Shown here one piece after another: positions 19,103 through 28,537 of a DNA stretch of 64,000 nucleotides. The notes beneath the pieces are model-generated. The model did no database searches. It was not told where the DNA came from and saw only the letters and a list, made by a program, of their open reading frames with translations. Both the position numbers and the translations under genes were made by a program. The stretch comes from Castellaniella ginsengisoli (GTDB lineage: Bacteria; Pseudomonadota; Gammaproteobacteria; Burkholderiales; Burkholderiaceae_B), in the NCBI RefSeq assembly GCF_039523235.1, contig NZ_BAAAEX010000013.1. One strand, 5' to 3'. How positions within the stretch are numbered: position 1 is the stretch's first letter; every line of letters starts with the position of its first letter.

Positions 19103-19240
19103 CCAGCCGCGCATCCCTCCGCCTCGCCGCTTGCCAGGGGCATGGATTCGTCCGGGCACGGCCCAGTCCGCAGGGTCTGGCCTGTGCCCGGACTCATCCC
19201 CATGCTTAAATACAAGCGTCCGTCCGACCCGAGGTGCCGC

Positions 19241-20203
19241 ATGTCTTCCGCTTTTTCCCCCGCCGTTTCATCCAGCCCGGCCGACGAACCGCGCCTGGAT
19301 TTCGTCGCCTGCGCCAGCCCGGCGGGCCTGCACCGCATGGCCTATTGGGAATGGGGCGATCCGGACAACGACCGGGTGCTGGTCTGCGTGCATGGCCTGA
19401 CGCGGACAGGCCGGGATTTCGATCCTCTGGCGCGTGCGATGAGCCGCGACTATCGCGTGGTCTGCCCCGATGTCGTCGGACGCGGGCGTTCGGACTGGCT
19501 GATCGATCCCGCCGGCTACGTGATTCCCCAATACGCGGCCGACCTGACGACGCTCGTTGCCCGGCTGCGGCCGGCACGGCTGGACTGGGTCGGCACGTCC
19601 ATGGGCGGGCTGATCGGCCTGGGGCTGGCGGGAATGGCGGCCGTTTCGCCCACCCTGCGTCCCGCCCGGGGAGACCTGGGGCTGGGCGCCGCGGCGGACC
19701 TGCCGCTGGGCCGCATGGTATTCAACGACATCGGCCCCGTCTTGAATGCTGACGGCCTGTCGCGCATCGGCGGCTATGTCGGCCAGGAACTGCGCTTCGA
19801 GCGCTACGAGCAGGCGGTGGATTATGTCCGGACGGTATCCGCCGGTTTCGGGCCGCATGACGCCGCCGGCTGGGACGCGTTGACCCGGCACGTGTTCTGC
19901 GAGCGGGACGGCGGCTGGGTCAAGCATTACGACCTGCGCCTGGCGCAGCCCTTCGCCTTGCAGACGCCCGAAGCCACGGCTGCCGCCGAAGCCTTGCTGT
20001 GGCAGGCCTGGGACCATCTGCCTGTGCCGTCATTGATCCTGCGCGGCGAGCACTCCGACATCCTGACGTCCGGCACTGCCCGGCGGATGCTGGAGCGCAA
20101 TCCCCGGGCCCGCCTGGTGGAGTTCGGCGGGGTAGGGCATGCGCCCACCCTGCGCGCCGATGATCAGATCGCGGCAGTGCGCGATTTCCTGCTGGCCCCC
20201 TGA
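19241..20203 (+). CDS. Alpha/beta-fold hydrolase
   Basis: A ~320-residue hydrolase. It has the oxyanion-hole region VCVHGLTRTGRDFDPLARAM, a strand leading to the nucleophile elbow DWVGTSMGGLIG (Ser) and a terminal FGGVGHAPTL with the catalytic His. The ATG at 19241 has GAGGTG just upstream and is preferred over in-frame ATGs at 19202 and 19142. Nearest relatives are esterase/lactonase-like proteins; the substrate is unknown. It stands alone between the bkd operon and the PHP gene. Confidence 0.85.
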   Translation: MSSAFSPAVSSSPADEPRLDFVACASPAGLHRMAYWEWGDPDNDRVLVCVHGLTRTGRDFDPLARAMSRDYRVVCPDVVGRGRSDWLIDPAGYVIPQYAADLTTLVARLRPARLDWVGTSMGGLIGLGLAGMAAVSPTLRPARGDLGLGAAADLPLGRMVFNDIGPVLNADGLSRIGGYVGQELRFERYEQAVDYVRTVSAGFGPHDAAGWDALTRHVFCERDGGWVKHYDLRLAQPFALQTPEATAAAEALLWQAWDHLPVPSLILRGEHSDILTSGTARRMLERNPRARLVEFGGVGHAPTLRADDQIAAVRDFLLAP

Positions 20204-20252
20204 ACGCAGGGCGGCCGGCCAGGCGCGGGCGCCTGGCCGATACACACCGGAC

Positions 20253-21089
20253 ATGCCATTGAACATTGATCTGCACAGCCATTCATCCCGTTCCGACGGC
20301 GTGCTGACGCCCGCGCAGGTGGCCGCCCGAGCCCATGCGCAAGGGGTGGACTGGTGGTCGCTGAGCGACCACGACGAGACTTCCGGCCTGGCCGAGGCCG
20401 CCGCCGCCGCGCGTGACCTGGGCATGGGATTCATCCCCGGAGTGGAAGTTTCCGTCACCTTCTGCGAACGCACGATCCACATCCTGGGGCTGAATATCGA
20501 CCCGGGCCATCCGGAACTGCAGGTGGGCCTGGCCGGCATTCGCCAAAGCCGCTTCGCGCGCGCCGCGACCATCGCCGAGCGCCTGCAGGATTGCGGCGTC
20601 GCCGGCGCCTACGCGGGCGCGCTGCGGTATGCGGACAATCCGGAGCTGCTCGGGCGGGTGCATTTTGCCCGCTACCTGCTGGAGCAAGGGCATTGCAAAT
20701 CCCTGCAGCAAGCCTTCGACCGCTACCTGGGCGACGGCAAACGGGCCTTCGTGCCGATGCGCTGGCCCAGCCTGGAGTCGGCGGTGGGCTGGATCCGTTC
20801 GGCCGGCGGCAAGGCCGTGATCGCGCATCCCGGGCGCTACCGCTACACGCCGCAGCAGTTCGATGCGTTGTTCGAGGCGTTCAAGGCCCACGGAGGGATT
20901 GGCATCGAAGTCGTCTCCAGCGGCCATACGCCCGCGCAAAGCAAACGCTACGCTTGCGTTGCGCGAAGCTACGGCTTCGAGGCTTCGCGCGGTTCGGATT
21001 TCCATACGCCGGGCATTGCCCGCACCGAGCTGGGCGGGGTGCCGCCGCTGCCCGATGATCTGGCGCCCGTCTGGAAAGACTGGATTTGA
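20253..21089 (+). CDS. PHP-domain phosphoesterase (RNase AM / 3',5'-nucleotide phosphatase type)
   Basis: A 278-residue protein with the PHP metal motifs: NIDLHSHSSRSDG (HxH), WWSLSDHDETSGL, FIPGVEVSV, AVIAHPGRYRYT and SRGSDFHTPG. E. coli YciV (RNase AM) and Chromobacterium homologues with this layout hydrolyse 3',5'-bisphosphonucleosides and trim RNA 5' ends. The start MPLNIDLH at 20253 is fixed by the conserved N-terminus; the longer frame runs into the preceding hydrolase gene. Confidence 0.85.
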   Translation: MPLNIDLHSHSSRSDGVLTPAQVAARAHAQGVDWWSLSDHDETSGLAEAAAAARDLGMGFIPGVEVSVTFCERTIHILGLNIDPGHPELQVGLAGIRQSRFARAATIAERLQDCGVAGAYAGALRYADNPELLGRVHFARYLLEQGHCKSLQQAFDRYLGDGKRAFVPMRWPSLESAVGWIRSAGGKAVIAHPGRYRYTPQQFDALFEAFKAHGGIGIEVVSSGHTPAQSKRYACVARSYGFEASRGSDFHTPGIARTELGGVPPLPDDLAPVWKDWI

Positions 21090-21118
21090 TTTTTTCGCAA
21101 AGTCTTTTGGAGAATGCC

Positions 21119-21673
21119 GTGAACAAGGCTTTCGTCAAAGAGTCGGACAACGACGAGGACGACGACCTGCCCGAATCCCGGGCCTTGCCCGCCGGGACCA
21201 AAAATTACATGACGGTCGCCGGCTACCGGGCGCTGAATGATGAATTGATGCGCCTGATGAACGTCGAGCGGCCCGAGGTCGTGTCCGTCGTCTCGTGGGC
21301 GGCGTCCAACGGCGACCGTTCCGAGAACGGCGATTACCTGTACGGCAAGAAGCGGTTGCGGGAAATCGACCGGCGCATCCGCTTTCTGACGCGCCGCCTG
21401 GAATCGGCCGAGGTCGTCGACCCGGCCCAGCAGCCCAACCGCGACCAGGTATTCTTCGGCGCGACCGTGAGCTATTGCGACAGCCGGGGCGAGGAATTCA
21501 CCGTCACCATCGTCGGCGTGGACGAAGCCGAGCCCCTGGCCGGCAGGATCAGTTGGGTGTCGCCTGTGGCCCGCGCGCTCATCAAGGCGCGTGAAGGCGA
21601 TACGGTGACCTTGCGCACGCCGGCCGGGATCGAGGAACTCGACATCATGGACGTCCGCTATCCGGACCCTTGA
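21119..21673 (+). CDS. greB: Transcription elongation factor GreB
   Basis: A 184-residue Gre factor. It has an N-terminal coiled coil (YMTVAGYRALNDELMRLMNVERPEVVSVVSWAASNGDRSENGDYLYGKKRLREIDRRIRFLTRRLE) with the acidic tip SNGDRSENGD, followed by the FKBP-like domain. GreB rescues backtracked RNA polymerase. A GTG at 21119 preceded by TTGGAG gives the expected start (MNKAFVKESD); a TTG at 21086 in frame is less likely. Compared with typical GreB the N-terminus has an extra acidic stretch. Confidence 0.93.
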   Translation: MNKAFVKESDNDEDDDLPESRALPAGTKNYMTVAGYRALNDELMRLMNVERPEVVSVVSWAASNGDRSENGDYLYGKKRLREIDRRIRFLTRRLESAEVVDPAQQPNRDQVFFGATVSYCDSRGEEFTVTIVGVDEAEPLAGRISWVSPVARALIKAREGDTVTLRTPAGIEELDIMDVRYPDP

Positions 21674-21761
21674 GGAATTTCCGGGACGGCCCCCGGCCGG
21701 TCCAGCGGATCCTTAAGGCGGCTAAAATAGACGGTTTCTCCTGCCTTCGAGCCGTCCCGCC

Positions 21762-24700
21762 GTGACTACCGTCCTGATCATCCCCGGTTCATCCGTCCTG
21801 TCCGATTTTCGCCGGGAACGCCTGCTGCGCACCTTGGCCGCCCGGAGCCTGCCCGTGGCCGACATCCACGCCGAGGCTTGTTATTTCATCGGTCTCGACG
21901 GCACGCTGGACGAGCCGGGCCAGGCGCGCCTGCGGGCGTTGCTGGACGATGGGCGCGCACCGGCCGCGGCCGGACGGCACGCGGCGCGTTTCCTGGTGAT
22001 TCCACGCCTGGGCACGATTTCCCCCTGGGCCAGCAAGGCAACCGACATCGCCCGCCATTGCGGCTTGCCGCAGGTTCGCCGCATCGAGCGCGGGGTGCGC
22101 TACACGGTCGTGCCCGAACGCGGCCTGCTGGGCGCGCGCGCGCTGGATGCAGACCAATTGGCCGCCGTGGCCGCTTGCGTGCACGACCGCATGACCGAAA
22201 CCGTGGCCGCCGACGATTTCGATGGCCGGGCGCTGTTCGCCGCCGTGGGCGGGCAGCCTGTCCAGGCCGTGCCGGTGCTGGCAGAGGGCCGGGCCGCCCT
22301 GGAAGCCTGCAATGCGCGCCTGGGTCTGGCCCTGTCGGATGATGAGATCGACTACCTGCTGCGTGCCTATGGCGACCTGGGACGCGATCCCACCGATGTC
22401 GAATTGATGATGTTCGCCCAGGCCAACAGCGAGCACTGCCGCCACAAGATCTTCAACGCCCACTGGACGCTGGATGGGCAGTCGCAGGCGCACACGCTGT
22501 TCGACATGATCCGGGCGACCCATGCCGCCCAGCCCGAAGGCACAGTCGTCGCCTATTCGGACAATGCGGCCGTCATGGCCGGCGGGCCGGCGCGCGTCTT
22601 TCATGCGGGCGACGCCGAAGATACGGTCTACCGGCGCCACGACATCGTGGCCCACACCTTGATGAAGGTTGAAACCCACAACCACCCCACAGCCATCGCG
22701 CCCTTTCCGGGGGCGGCGACGGGCGCGGGCGGCGAGATCCGCGACGAAGGCGCGACCGGGCGGGGTTCCAAGCCCAAGGCGGGCCTGACCGGCTTCACCG
22801 TATCCAGCCTGCGCGTGGACGACGCCCTGGAGCCCTGGGAAGATGCGGGCGGCGCGCCCGGGCGCATCGCCACGCCGCTGGACATCATGATCGAAGGCCC
22901 CATCGGCGGCGCGGCGTTCAACAATGAATTCGGCCGCCCGAACCTGTTGGGCTATTTCCGCAGCTTCGAGCAACAGGCCGGCGGCACGCGCTGGGGCTAT
23001 CACAAGCCCATCATGCTGGCCGGCGGATTGGGGCAGATCGATGCGCGGCTGACGCACAAAGACCCGCTGCCGCCGGGTGCGCTGCTGGTGCAACTGGGCG
23101 GGCCGGGCATGCGCATCGGCATGGGCGGCGGGGCGGCCTCCAGCATGGGTGCGGGCATCAACCAGGCCGAACTCGATTTCGATTCCGTGCAGCGCGGCAA
23201 TCCCGAAATGCAGCGCCGCGCCCAGGAAGTCATCGACCGCTGTTGGCAGCAGGGCGAGGCCAATCCCATCCTGGCGATCCATGACGTCGGCGCGGGCGGC
23301 CTGTCCAACGCTTTCCCCGAACTGGTCAATGATGCCGGCCGCGGCGCGGAATTCGAACTGCGGCGCGTCCCGCTCGAAGAATCCGGTTTGTCGCCGGCCG
23401 AAATCTGGAGCAACGAATCCCAGGAGCGCTACGTCCTGGCCATCCGGCCCGAGGATTTCGACCGCTTCGCGCGCATCGCCGAGCGCGAACGCTGCCCCTG
23501 CGCCGTGGTGGGCATCGCGACCGAGGAACGCCGCCTGCGCGTCACGCTGGACGAGGGCTTGCCGGGCCTGGACCGTCCGGCGGGCGAGATCGTCGCGGCC
23601 GGACTGCGGCCCGTGGACGTGCCGGTGGACGTCATCCTGGGCAAGCCGCCGCGCATGCAGCGCGATGCGCTGCGCGCCGCTGTCACGGGCGAGGCGCTGG
23701 AACTCCACGCCATCGAACTGCCCGAGGCCATCGAGCGTGTGCTGCGCCACCCCACGGTGGCGAACAAATCTTTCCTCATCACCATCGGCGACCGGACCGT
23801 GGGCGGCCTGACGGCCCGCGATCAGATGGTCGGCCCATGGCAGGTGCCGGTGGCCGATTGCGCCGTCACCTTGCGCGACCACGAGGGCGTGGCCGGCGAA
23901 GCCATGGCCTTGGGCGAGCGCAGCCCGATCGCGGTCCTGAATCCGGCCGCCTCGGGCCGCATGGCCGTGGCCGAGGCGCTGACCAATCTTGCCGCCGCCG
24001 GGGTCGCCCGCCTGGAGGACATCAAGCTGTCCGCCAACTGGATGGCCGCCTGCGGCGCCGCGGGCCAGGATGCGGCCTTGTACGACACCGTATCCGCCGT
24101 CAGCGACTGGTGCCAGAGCCTGGGCCTGTCGATTCCGGTGGGCAAGGATTCGCTCTCCATGCGCACCGCCTGGCGGGACGAGGCGGGCGACCATCAGGTC
24201 GTGTCGCCGGTGTCGCTGGTGGTCACGGCTTTTGCGCCGGTGGCCGATGTCCGCGCCACGCTGACGCCGCAGTTGCGCGACGCGGCGGAAGGCTCCGTGT
24301 TGCTGCTGATCGACCTGGGCGAGGGGCGCCAGCGCCTGGGCGGCTCCGTCCTCGCCCACGCGTACGGTTCCATCGGCACGGAAACCCCCGACCTGCACGA
24401 CGCGGCCCTGCTGCGAGCGGCCTTTCTGGCGCTGCGAGAACTGGCCGACAAGGGCTGGGTTCTGGCGTGCCACGACCGCTCCGACGGCGGCCTGCTGGCG
24501 GCGGCGGCCGAAATGGCCTTCGCCGGGCGGCTGGGCGTGTCCCTGAACCTGGACATGCTGACCATCGACCCGCATACGGCCGATGCCGGCGACTACAAGA
24601 TCCGCGCCGATCAGGTGTCCGTCCAGCAGCATGAGCGCAACCTGGCGGCCCTGTTCAACGAAGAGGCGGGCTGGCTGCTGCAGGTGCCGCGCGCGCATCG

Positions 24701-25805
24701 CGACGACGTGCTGCGCCACTTGCGCCAGGCGGGCCTGTCGAATTGCACCCAGGTGGTCGGCATGCCCAACGCGAGCCGGGAACTGCAGGTCTTTCGCGAC
24801 GGCATCATCATCTATCAACGCCCGCTGGCCGAACTGGGCCAGAACTGGAGCGAAACCACGCGGCGCATCATGGCGCGGCGCGACCATCCCGATTGCGCCC
24901 AGGCCGAATACGATACCTGGCTGGACACCGAAGACCCGGGCTTGTCGCCGCGCGTCGACTTCGATCCCCAGCACGATGTGGCGGCGCCCTTCATCGCCAC
25001 GGGGGCCCGCCCGCGCGTCGCCATCCTGCGCGAGCAGGGCTGCAACAGTCAGGTCGAAATGGCCTGGGCGTTCGACACGGCGGGCTTTGAGGCCGTGGAC
25101 GTGCACATGACCGACCTGCTGGCCGGCCGCATCCGTCTGGACGGCATGAGCGGCCTGGTGGCGGTGGGCGGTTTCAGCTACGGCGACGTGCTGGGCGCGG
25201 GCGAGGGCTGGGCGCGCACCATCCGCTTCAATGCCGCGCTGGCCGATCAGTTCGGCGCCTTCTTCGCCCGGCCGGACAGCTTCGCGCTGGGCGTGTGCAA
25301 CGGCTGCCAGATGATGGCGGCGCTGGCCGACTTCATCCCGGGCGCCGACGCCTGGCCGCGCTTCACGCGCAATGTGTCCGAAAAGTACGAGGCGCGCCTG
25401 TCGCTGGTCGAAGTCCTGGACTCGCCTTCGATCTTCTTTGCCGGCATGGCCGGCGCGCGCGTGCCCATCGCCGTGGCCCATGGCGAGGGCTTCGCCGATT
25501 TCAGCCGCCAGGGCGATGCCGCCCGAGTGGTCGAGGCCATGGCTTTCATCGACAATCGGGGCGCGCGCACGACAAGCTATCCGGCCAATCCCAACGGCAG
25601 CCCGGCGGGCCTGACGGCGGTGACCACGGCCGATGGCCGCTACACCGTCATGATGCCGCACCCCGAGCGTGTCACGCGCAACGTCATGATGTCCTGGCGG
25701 CCTGAACGCTGGGGCCCGGCGGATCGAGGCGGGGACGACGCGCCCCACGGCGGCTATACGCCGTGGATGCGGATGTTCCGCAATGCGCGGGTTCATCTGG
25801 CTTGA
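21762..25805 (+). CDS. purL: Phosphoribosylformylglycinamidine synthase
   Basis: A 1347-residue single-chain PurL, as in other proteobacteria, making FGAM from FGAR, glutamine and ATP in purine synthesis. It has an N-terminal PurS-like domain, the linker motif FAQANSEHCRHKIFNA, the ATP-binding AIRS-type domains (KVETHNHPTAIAPFPGAATG, HDVGAGGLSNAFPELV), and a C-terminal glutaminase with catalytic Cys in LGVCNGCQMM plus HGEGF and MPHPERV. It begins with GTG at 21762. A TAAAAT hexamer at 21723-21728 could be a -10 box, but I see no matching -35. Confidence 0.97.
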   Translation: MTTVLIIPGSSVLSDFRRERLLRTLAARSLPVADIHAEACYFIGLDGTLDEPGQARLRALLDDGRAPAAAGRHAARFLVIPRLGTISPWASKATDIARHCGLPQVRRIERGVRYTVVPERGLLGARALDADQLAAVAACVHDRMTETVAADDFDGRALFAAVGGQPVQAVPVLAEGRAALEACNARLGLALSDDEIDYLLRAYGDLGRDPTDVELMMFAQANSEHCRHKIFNAHWTLDGQSQAHTLFDMIRATHAAQPEGTVVAYSDNAAVMAGGPARVFHAGDAEDTVYRRHDIVAHTLMKVETHNHPTAIAPFPGAATGAGGEIRDEGATGRGSKPKAGLTGFTVSSLRVDDALEPWEDAGGAPGRIATPLDIMIEGPIGGAAFNNEFGRPNLLGYFRSFEQQAGGTRWGYHKPIMLAGGLGQIDARLTHKDPLPPGALLVQLGGPGMRIGMGGGAASSMGAGINQAELDFDSVQRGNPEMQRRAQEVIDRCWQQGEANPILAIHDVGAGGLSNAFPELVNDAGRGAEFELRRVPLEESGLSPAEIWSNESQERYVLAIRPEDFDRFARIAERERCPCAVVGIATEERRLRVTLDEGLPGLDRPAGEIVAAGLRPVDVPVDVILGKPPRMQRDALRAAVTGEALELHAIELPEAIERVLRHPTVANKSFLITIGDRTVGGLTARDQMVGPWQVPVADCAVTLRDHEGVAGEAMALGERSPIAVLNPAASGRMAVAEALTNLAAAGVARLEDIKLSANWMAACGAAGQDAALYDTVSAVSDWCQSLGLSIPVGKDSLSMRTAWRDEAGDHQVVSPVSLVVTAFAPVADVRATLTPQLRDAAEGSVLLLIDLGEGRQRLGGSVLAHAYGSIGTETPDLHDAALLRAAFLALRELADKGWVLACHDRSDGGLLAAAAEMAFAGRLGVSLNLDMLTIDPHTADAGDYKIRADQVSVQQHERNLAALFNEEAGWLLQVPRAHRDDVLRHLRQAGLSNCTQVVGMPNASRELQVFRDGIIIYQRPLAELGQNWSETTRRIMARRDHPDCAQAEYDTWLDTEDPGLSPRVDFDPQHDVAAPFIATGARPRVAILREQGCNSQVEMAWAFDTAGFEAVDVHMTDLLAGRIRLDGMSGLVAVGGFSYGDVLGAGEGWARTIRFNAALADQFGAFFARPDSFALGVCNGCQMMAALADFIPGADAWPRFTRNVSEKYEARLSLVEVLDSPSIFFAGMAGARVPIAVAHGEGFADFSRQGDAARVVEAMAFIDNRGARTTSYPANPNGSPAGLTAVTTADGRYTVMMPHPERVTRNVMMSWRPERWGPADRGGDDAPHGGYTPWMRMFRNARVHLA

Positions 25806-25810
25806 AACGC

Positions 25811-25816
25811 TATAAT
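25811..25816 (+). promoter_or_regulatory. -10 box of a guaB promoter
   Basis: A perfect TATAAT lies 24 bp upstream of the guaB ATG, directly after the purL stop. No good -35 box is found 16-18 bp upstream, so the promoter may depend on an activator or be weak. A GGAG at 25829-25832 serves as ribosome site. Confidence 0.5.
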
Positions 25817-25839
25817 CGTTCTTTGTGCGGAGTTCTTTC

Positions 25840-27300
25840 ATGCGTCTGATCAAAAAAGCCCTGACCTTCGACGATGTCCTGCTGGTCCCGGCCTTTTCCC
25901 AGGTTCTGCCGCGCGATACGCGCCTGACCACGCAGTTGACCCGGGGGATCCAGCTCAACATCCCCCTCGTGTCCGCCGCCATGGACACCGTGACCGAGTC
26001 GCGCCTGGCCATCGCCATGGCCCAGGAAGGCGGCATCGGGATCGTTCACAAGAACCTCAGCGCCGAAGAGCAGGCGCGCGAAGTCTCGCGCGTCAAGCGC
26101 CATGAATTCGGCATCGTGATCGACCCGGTCACGGTCACCCCCACGATGAAGGTGCGCGACGCCATCGCGCTGCAGCGCCAGCATGGCATCTCGGGCTTGC
26201 CGGTCGTCGAGGGCGGCAAGCTGGTGGGCATCGTCACCAATCGCGATTTGCGTTTCGAGGACCGCCTCGACGTATCCCTGCGCGAGATCATGACGCCCCA
26301 GGAACGCCTGGTGACCCTGACCGAAGGCGCCACCCTCGAAGAGGCCCAGGCGCTGATGCATCGTCATCGCCTGGAGCGCGTGCTGATCGTCAATGACAAA
26401 TTCCAGTTGCGCGGCCTGGCCACCGTCAAGGACATCGTCAAGAACACCGAGCACCCCCTGGCCAGCAAGGACGCCCAGGGCCAGTTGCGCGTCGGCGCCG
26501 CCGTCGGCGTGGGCGAGGGCACGGACGAGCGCGTCGAGAAACTCGCCGCCGCCGGGGTGGACGTGATCGTGGTCGATACCGCGCACGGACATTCGGCCGG
26601 CGTGATCGACCGCGTCCGCTGGGTCAAGAAACACTACCCCAACATCCAGGTCATCGGCGGCAACATCGCCACTGCCGCCGCTGCGCGCGCACTGGTCGAG
26701 GCCGGCGCCGATGCGGTCAAGGTCGGCATCGGCCCGGGCTCCATCTGCACCACCCGCATCGTGGCCGGCGTGGGCGTGCCGCAAATCACCGCCATTGCCG
26801 ACGTGGCCCAGGCCCTGGAAGGCACCGGCGTGCCCCTGATCGCCGACGGCGGCATCCGCTATTCCGGCGACGTGTCCAAGGCCCTGGCGGCGGGGGCATC
26901 CACCTGCATGATGGGGGGCATGTTCGCGGGCACCGAAGAGGCCCCCGGCGAAGTCGTGCTGTTCCAGGGGCGTTCGTACAAGTCCTATCGAGGCATGGGC
27001 AGCCTGGGCGCCATGGCCGACGGCTCGGCCGACCGCTATTTCCAGGATCCCAACAACAACGTCGACAAGCTGGTTCCCGAAGGCATCGAGGCGCGCGTCC
27101 CCTACAAGGGCAGCGTCATTGCCATCATTTTCCAACTGGTGGGCGGCATCCGGGCCTCCATGGGCTATTGCGGCTGCGCCACCATCAAGGATCTCCACGC
27201 CCAGGCCGAATTCGTGGAAATCACCGCCGCCGGGGTGCGCGAATCGCACGTCCACGACGTGCAGATCACCAAAGAAGCCCCCAACTATCGGGCGGATTGA
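25840..27300 (+). CDS. guaB: Inosine-5'-monophosphate dehydrogenase
   Basis: A 486-residue IMPDH, converting IMP to XMP. Start MRLIKKALTFDDVLLVPAFSQVLP. Two CBS domains are inserted at ~residues 95-205 (ISGLPVVEGGKLVGIVTNRDLR, LERVLIVNDKFQLRGLATVKDI). The catalytic loop is GIGPGSICTTRIVAGVGVPQ, with the active Cys, and the flap contains YRGMGSLGAM. It is followed after 4 bp by an amidohydrolase gene, and guaA is 3.4 kb downstream. Confidence 0.97.
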   Translation: MRLIKKALTFDDVLLVPAFSQVLPRDTRLTTQLTRGIQLNIPLVSAAMDTVTESRLAIAMAQEGGIGIVHKNLSAEEQAREVSRVKRHEFGIVIDPVTVTPTMKVRDAIALQRQHGISGLPVVEGGKLVGIVTNRDLRFEDRLDVSLREIMTPQERLVTLTEGATLEEAQALMHRHRLERVLIVNDKFQLRGLATVKDIVKNTEHPLASKDAQGQLRVGAAVGVGEGTDERVEKLAAAGVDVIVVDTAHGHSAGVIDRVRWVKKHYPNIQVIGGNIATAAAARALVEAGADAVKVGIGPGSICTTRIVAGVGVPQITAIADVAQALEGTGVPLIADGGIRYSGDVSKALAAGASTCMMGGMFAGTEEAPGEVVLFQGRSYKSYRGMGSLGAMADGSADRYFQDPNNNVDKLVPEGIEARVPYKGSVIAIIFQLVGGIRASMGYCGCATIKDLHAQAEFVEITAAGVRESHVHDVQITKEAPNYRAD

Positions 27301-27304
27301 ACGC

Positions 27305-28513
27305 ATGGCCGCCAGCGACCCGGTCCCGGGCGTCCATGCCGCCCCCGCCGCTTCGGCGGGCGTGCGCATCGACGACGGCCTGGCGCAGGCCATGCAGGCC
27401 TGGCGCCGGGATTTCCACCGGCACCCCGAACTCGGCCACCAAGAGCACCGCACGGCGGCCCGCGTGGCCGAGCTGCTGCGTTCCTGGGGTATCGCCGTGC
27501 ACGAGGGGTACGGCGGCACCACCGGCGTCATCGGGGTCCTGGACGGACGCCGGGGGGCGGGGCCGACCCTGGGATTGCGTGCCGATATGGATGCCTTGCC
27601 CATGCCGGATGCGGGCGCGCACGATCACCGCTCGGTCCACGCCGGTGTCGCGCACGCCTGCGGCCACGACGGCCATACCGCCATCCTGCTGGGCGCGGCG
27701 TGCCATCTGGCGGCCCATCCCGACTTCGCCGGACGCATCGTCTTCATCTTCCAGCCGGCCGAAGAGCCCCTGACGGGCGCCAAGGCGCTGGCCGAGGCCG
27801 GCCTGTTCCGCGACTTTCCCTGCGACGAACTCTACGGCCTGCACAACAACAACTGCATCGGCCCGGGGCAGGTCGGCGTGCGCACCGGCGCCATCCTGTC
27901 GGCCTGCGATCTGTTCGAGATCCACATCCGGGGCGTCGGCGGCCATGCCGCCATGCCGCATCAGGCCAACGACCCCATCGTGGCCGGCGCGGCGTTGGTG
28001 CAGTCCCTGCAATCCGTCGTCAGCCGCAACGTCAGCCCCCTCGATACGGCCGTGCTCAGCGTCTGCCAGTTCCAGGCGGGCAGCGCCATCAACGTCATTG
28101 CCGACCATGCGGTGCTGCGCGGCACCGTGCGCACCCTGTCGCGCGAAGCGCAATCCCGGGTGCTGGGCCGGCTGCGCGACCTGTGCGAGGGCACGGCGCG
28201 CGGCTACGGCTGCGCGATCGAATTCCGTCACCTGCTCAGTTCGCCGCCCACGATCAATCAAGCCGGGCCGGTGGCACACGTCAAGCGCGCAGCCGCCGCC
28301 GTGCTGGGCACGGACCGGATCGTCGATCCCGTTGCACCGCTGATGGCATCAGAGGATTTCGCCTACCTGCTGGACCACTGCCCGGGCGCGTATTTCTTCC
28401 TGGGTCACGATGGCCTGACCTGCCACCATCCCGAGTTCGATTTCGACGACGCGCTGCTGGCGCAGGGCGCGGCGATCTTCGCCACGCTGGCCTACCAGCG
28501 GCTGGCCGTTTGA
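27305..28513 (+). CDS. M20-family amidohydrolase (hippurate hydrolase-like)
   Basis: A 402-residue zinc aminoacylase/amidohydrolase. It has WRRDFHRHPELGHQEHRTA, GLRADMDALPM, the metal site HACGHDGHTAILLGA, FQPAEE, and a dimerisation insert (FEIHIRGVGGHAAMPHQANDPI). Proteins of this type remove acyl groups from amino acids, hippurate or indole-amino acid conjugates. It starts 4 bp after guaB, so it is probably co-transcribed, with no obvious functional link. Confidence 0.9.
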   Translation: MAASDPVPGVHAAPAASAGVRIDDGLAQAMQAWRRDFHRHPELGHQEHRTAARVAELLRSWGIAVHEGYGGTTGVIGVLDGRRGAGPTLGLRADMDALPMPDAGAHDHRSVHAGVAHACGHDGHTAILLGAACHLAAHPDFAGRIVFIFQPAEEPLTGAKALAEAGLFRDFPCDELYGLHNNNCIGPGQVGVRTGAILSACDLFEIHIRGVGGHAAMPHQANDPIVAGAALVQSLQSVVSRNVSPLDTAVLSVCQFQAGSAINVIADHAVLRGTVRTLSREAQSRVLGRLRDLCEGTARGYGCAIEFRHLLSSPPTINQAGPVAHVKRAAAAVLGTDRIVDPVAPLMASEDFAYLLDHCPGAYFFLGHDGLTCHHPEFDFDDALLAQGAAIFATLAYQRLAV

Positions 28514-28537
28514 CGGCCTGACAAGGTCTCGGCCGGG

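Noticed and set aside
21789..26036. A 1415-codon open frame on the minus strand
   Set aside because: It lies antisense to purL and the start of guaB and is a by-product of high-GC codon bias. Its translation is low-complexity (His/Gln/Arg/Gly-rich) and shows no domain.
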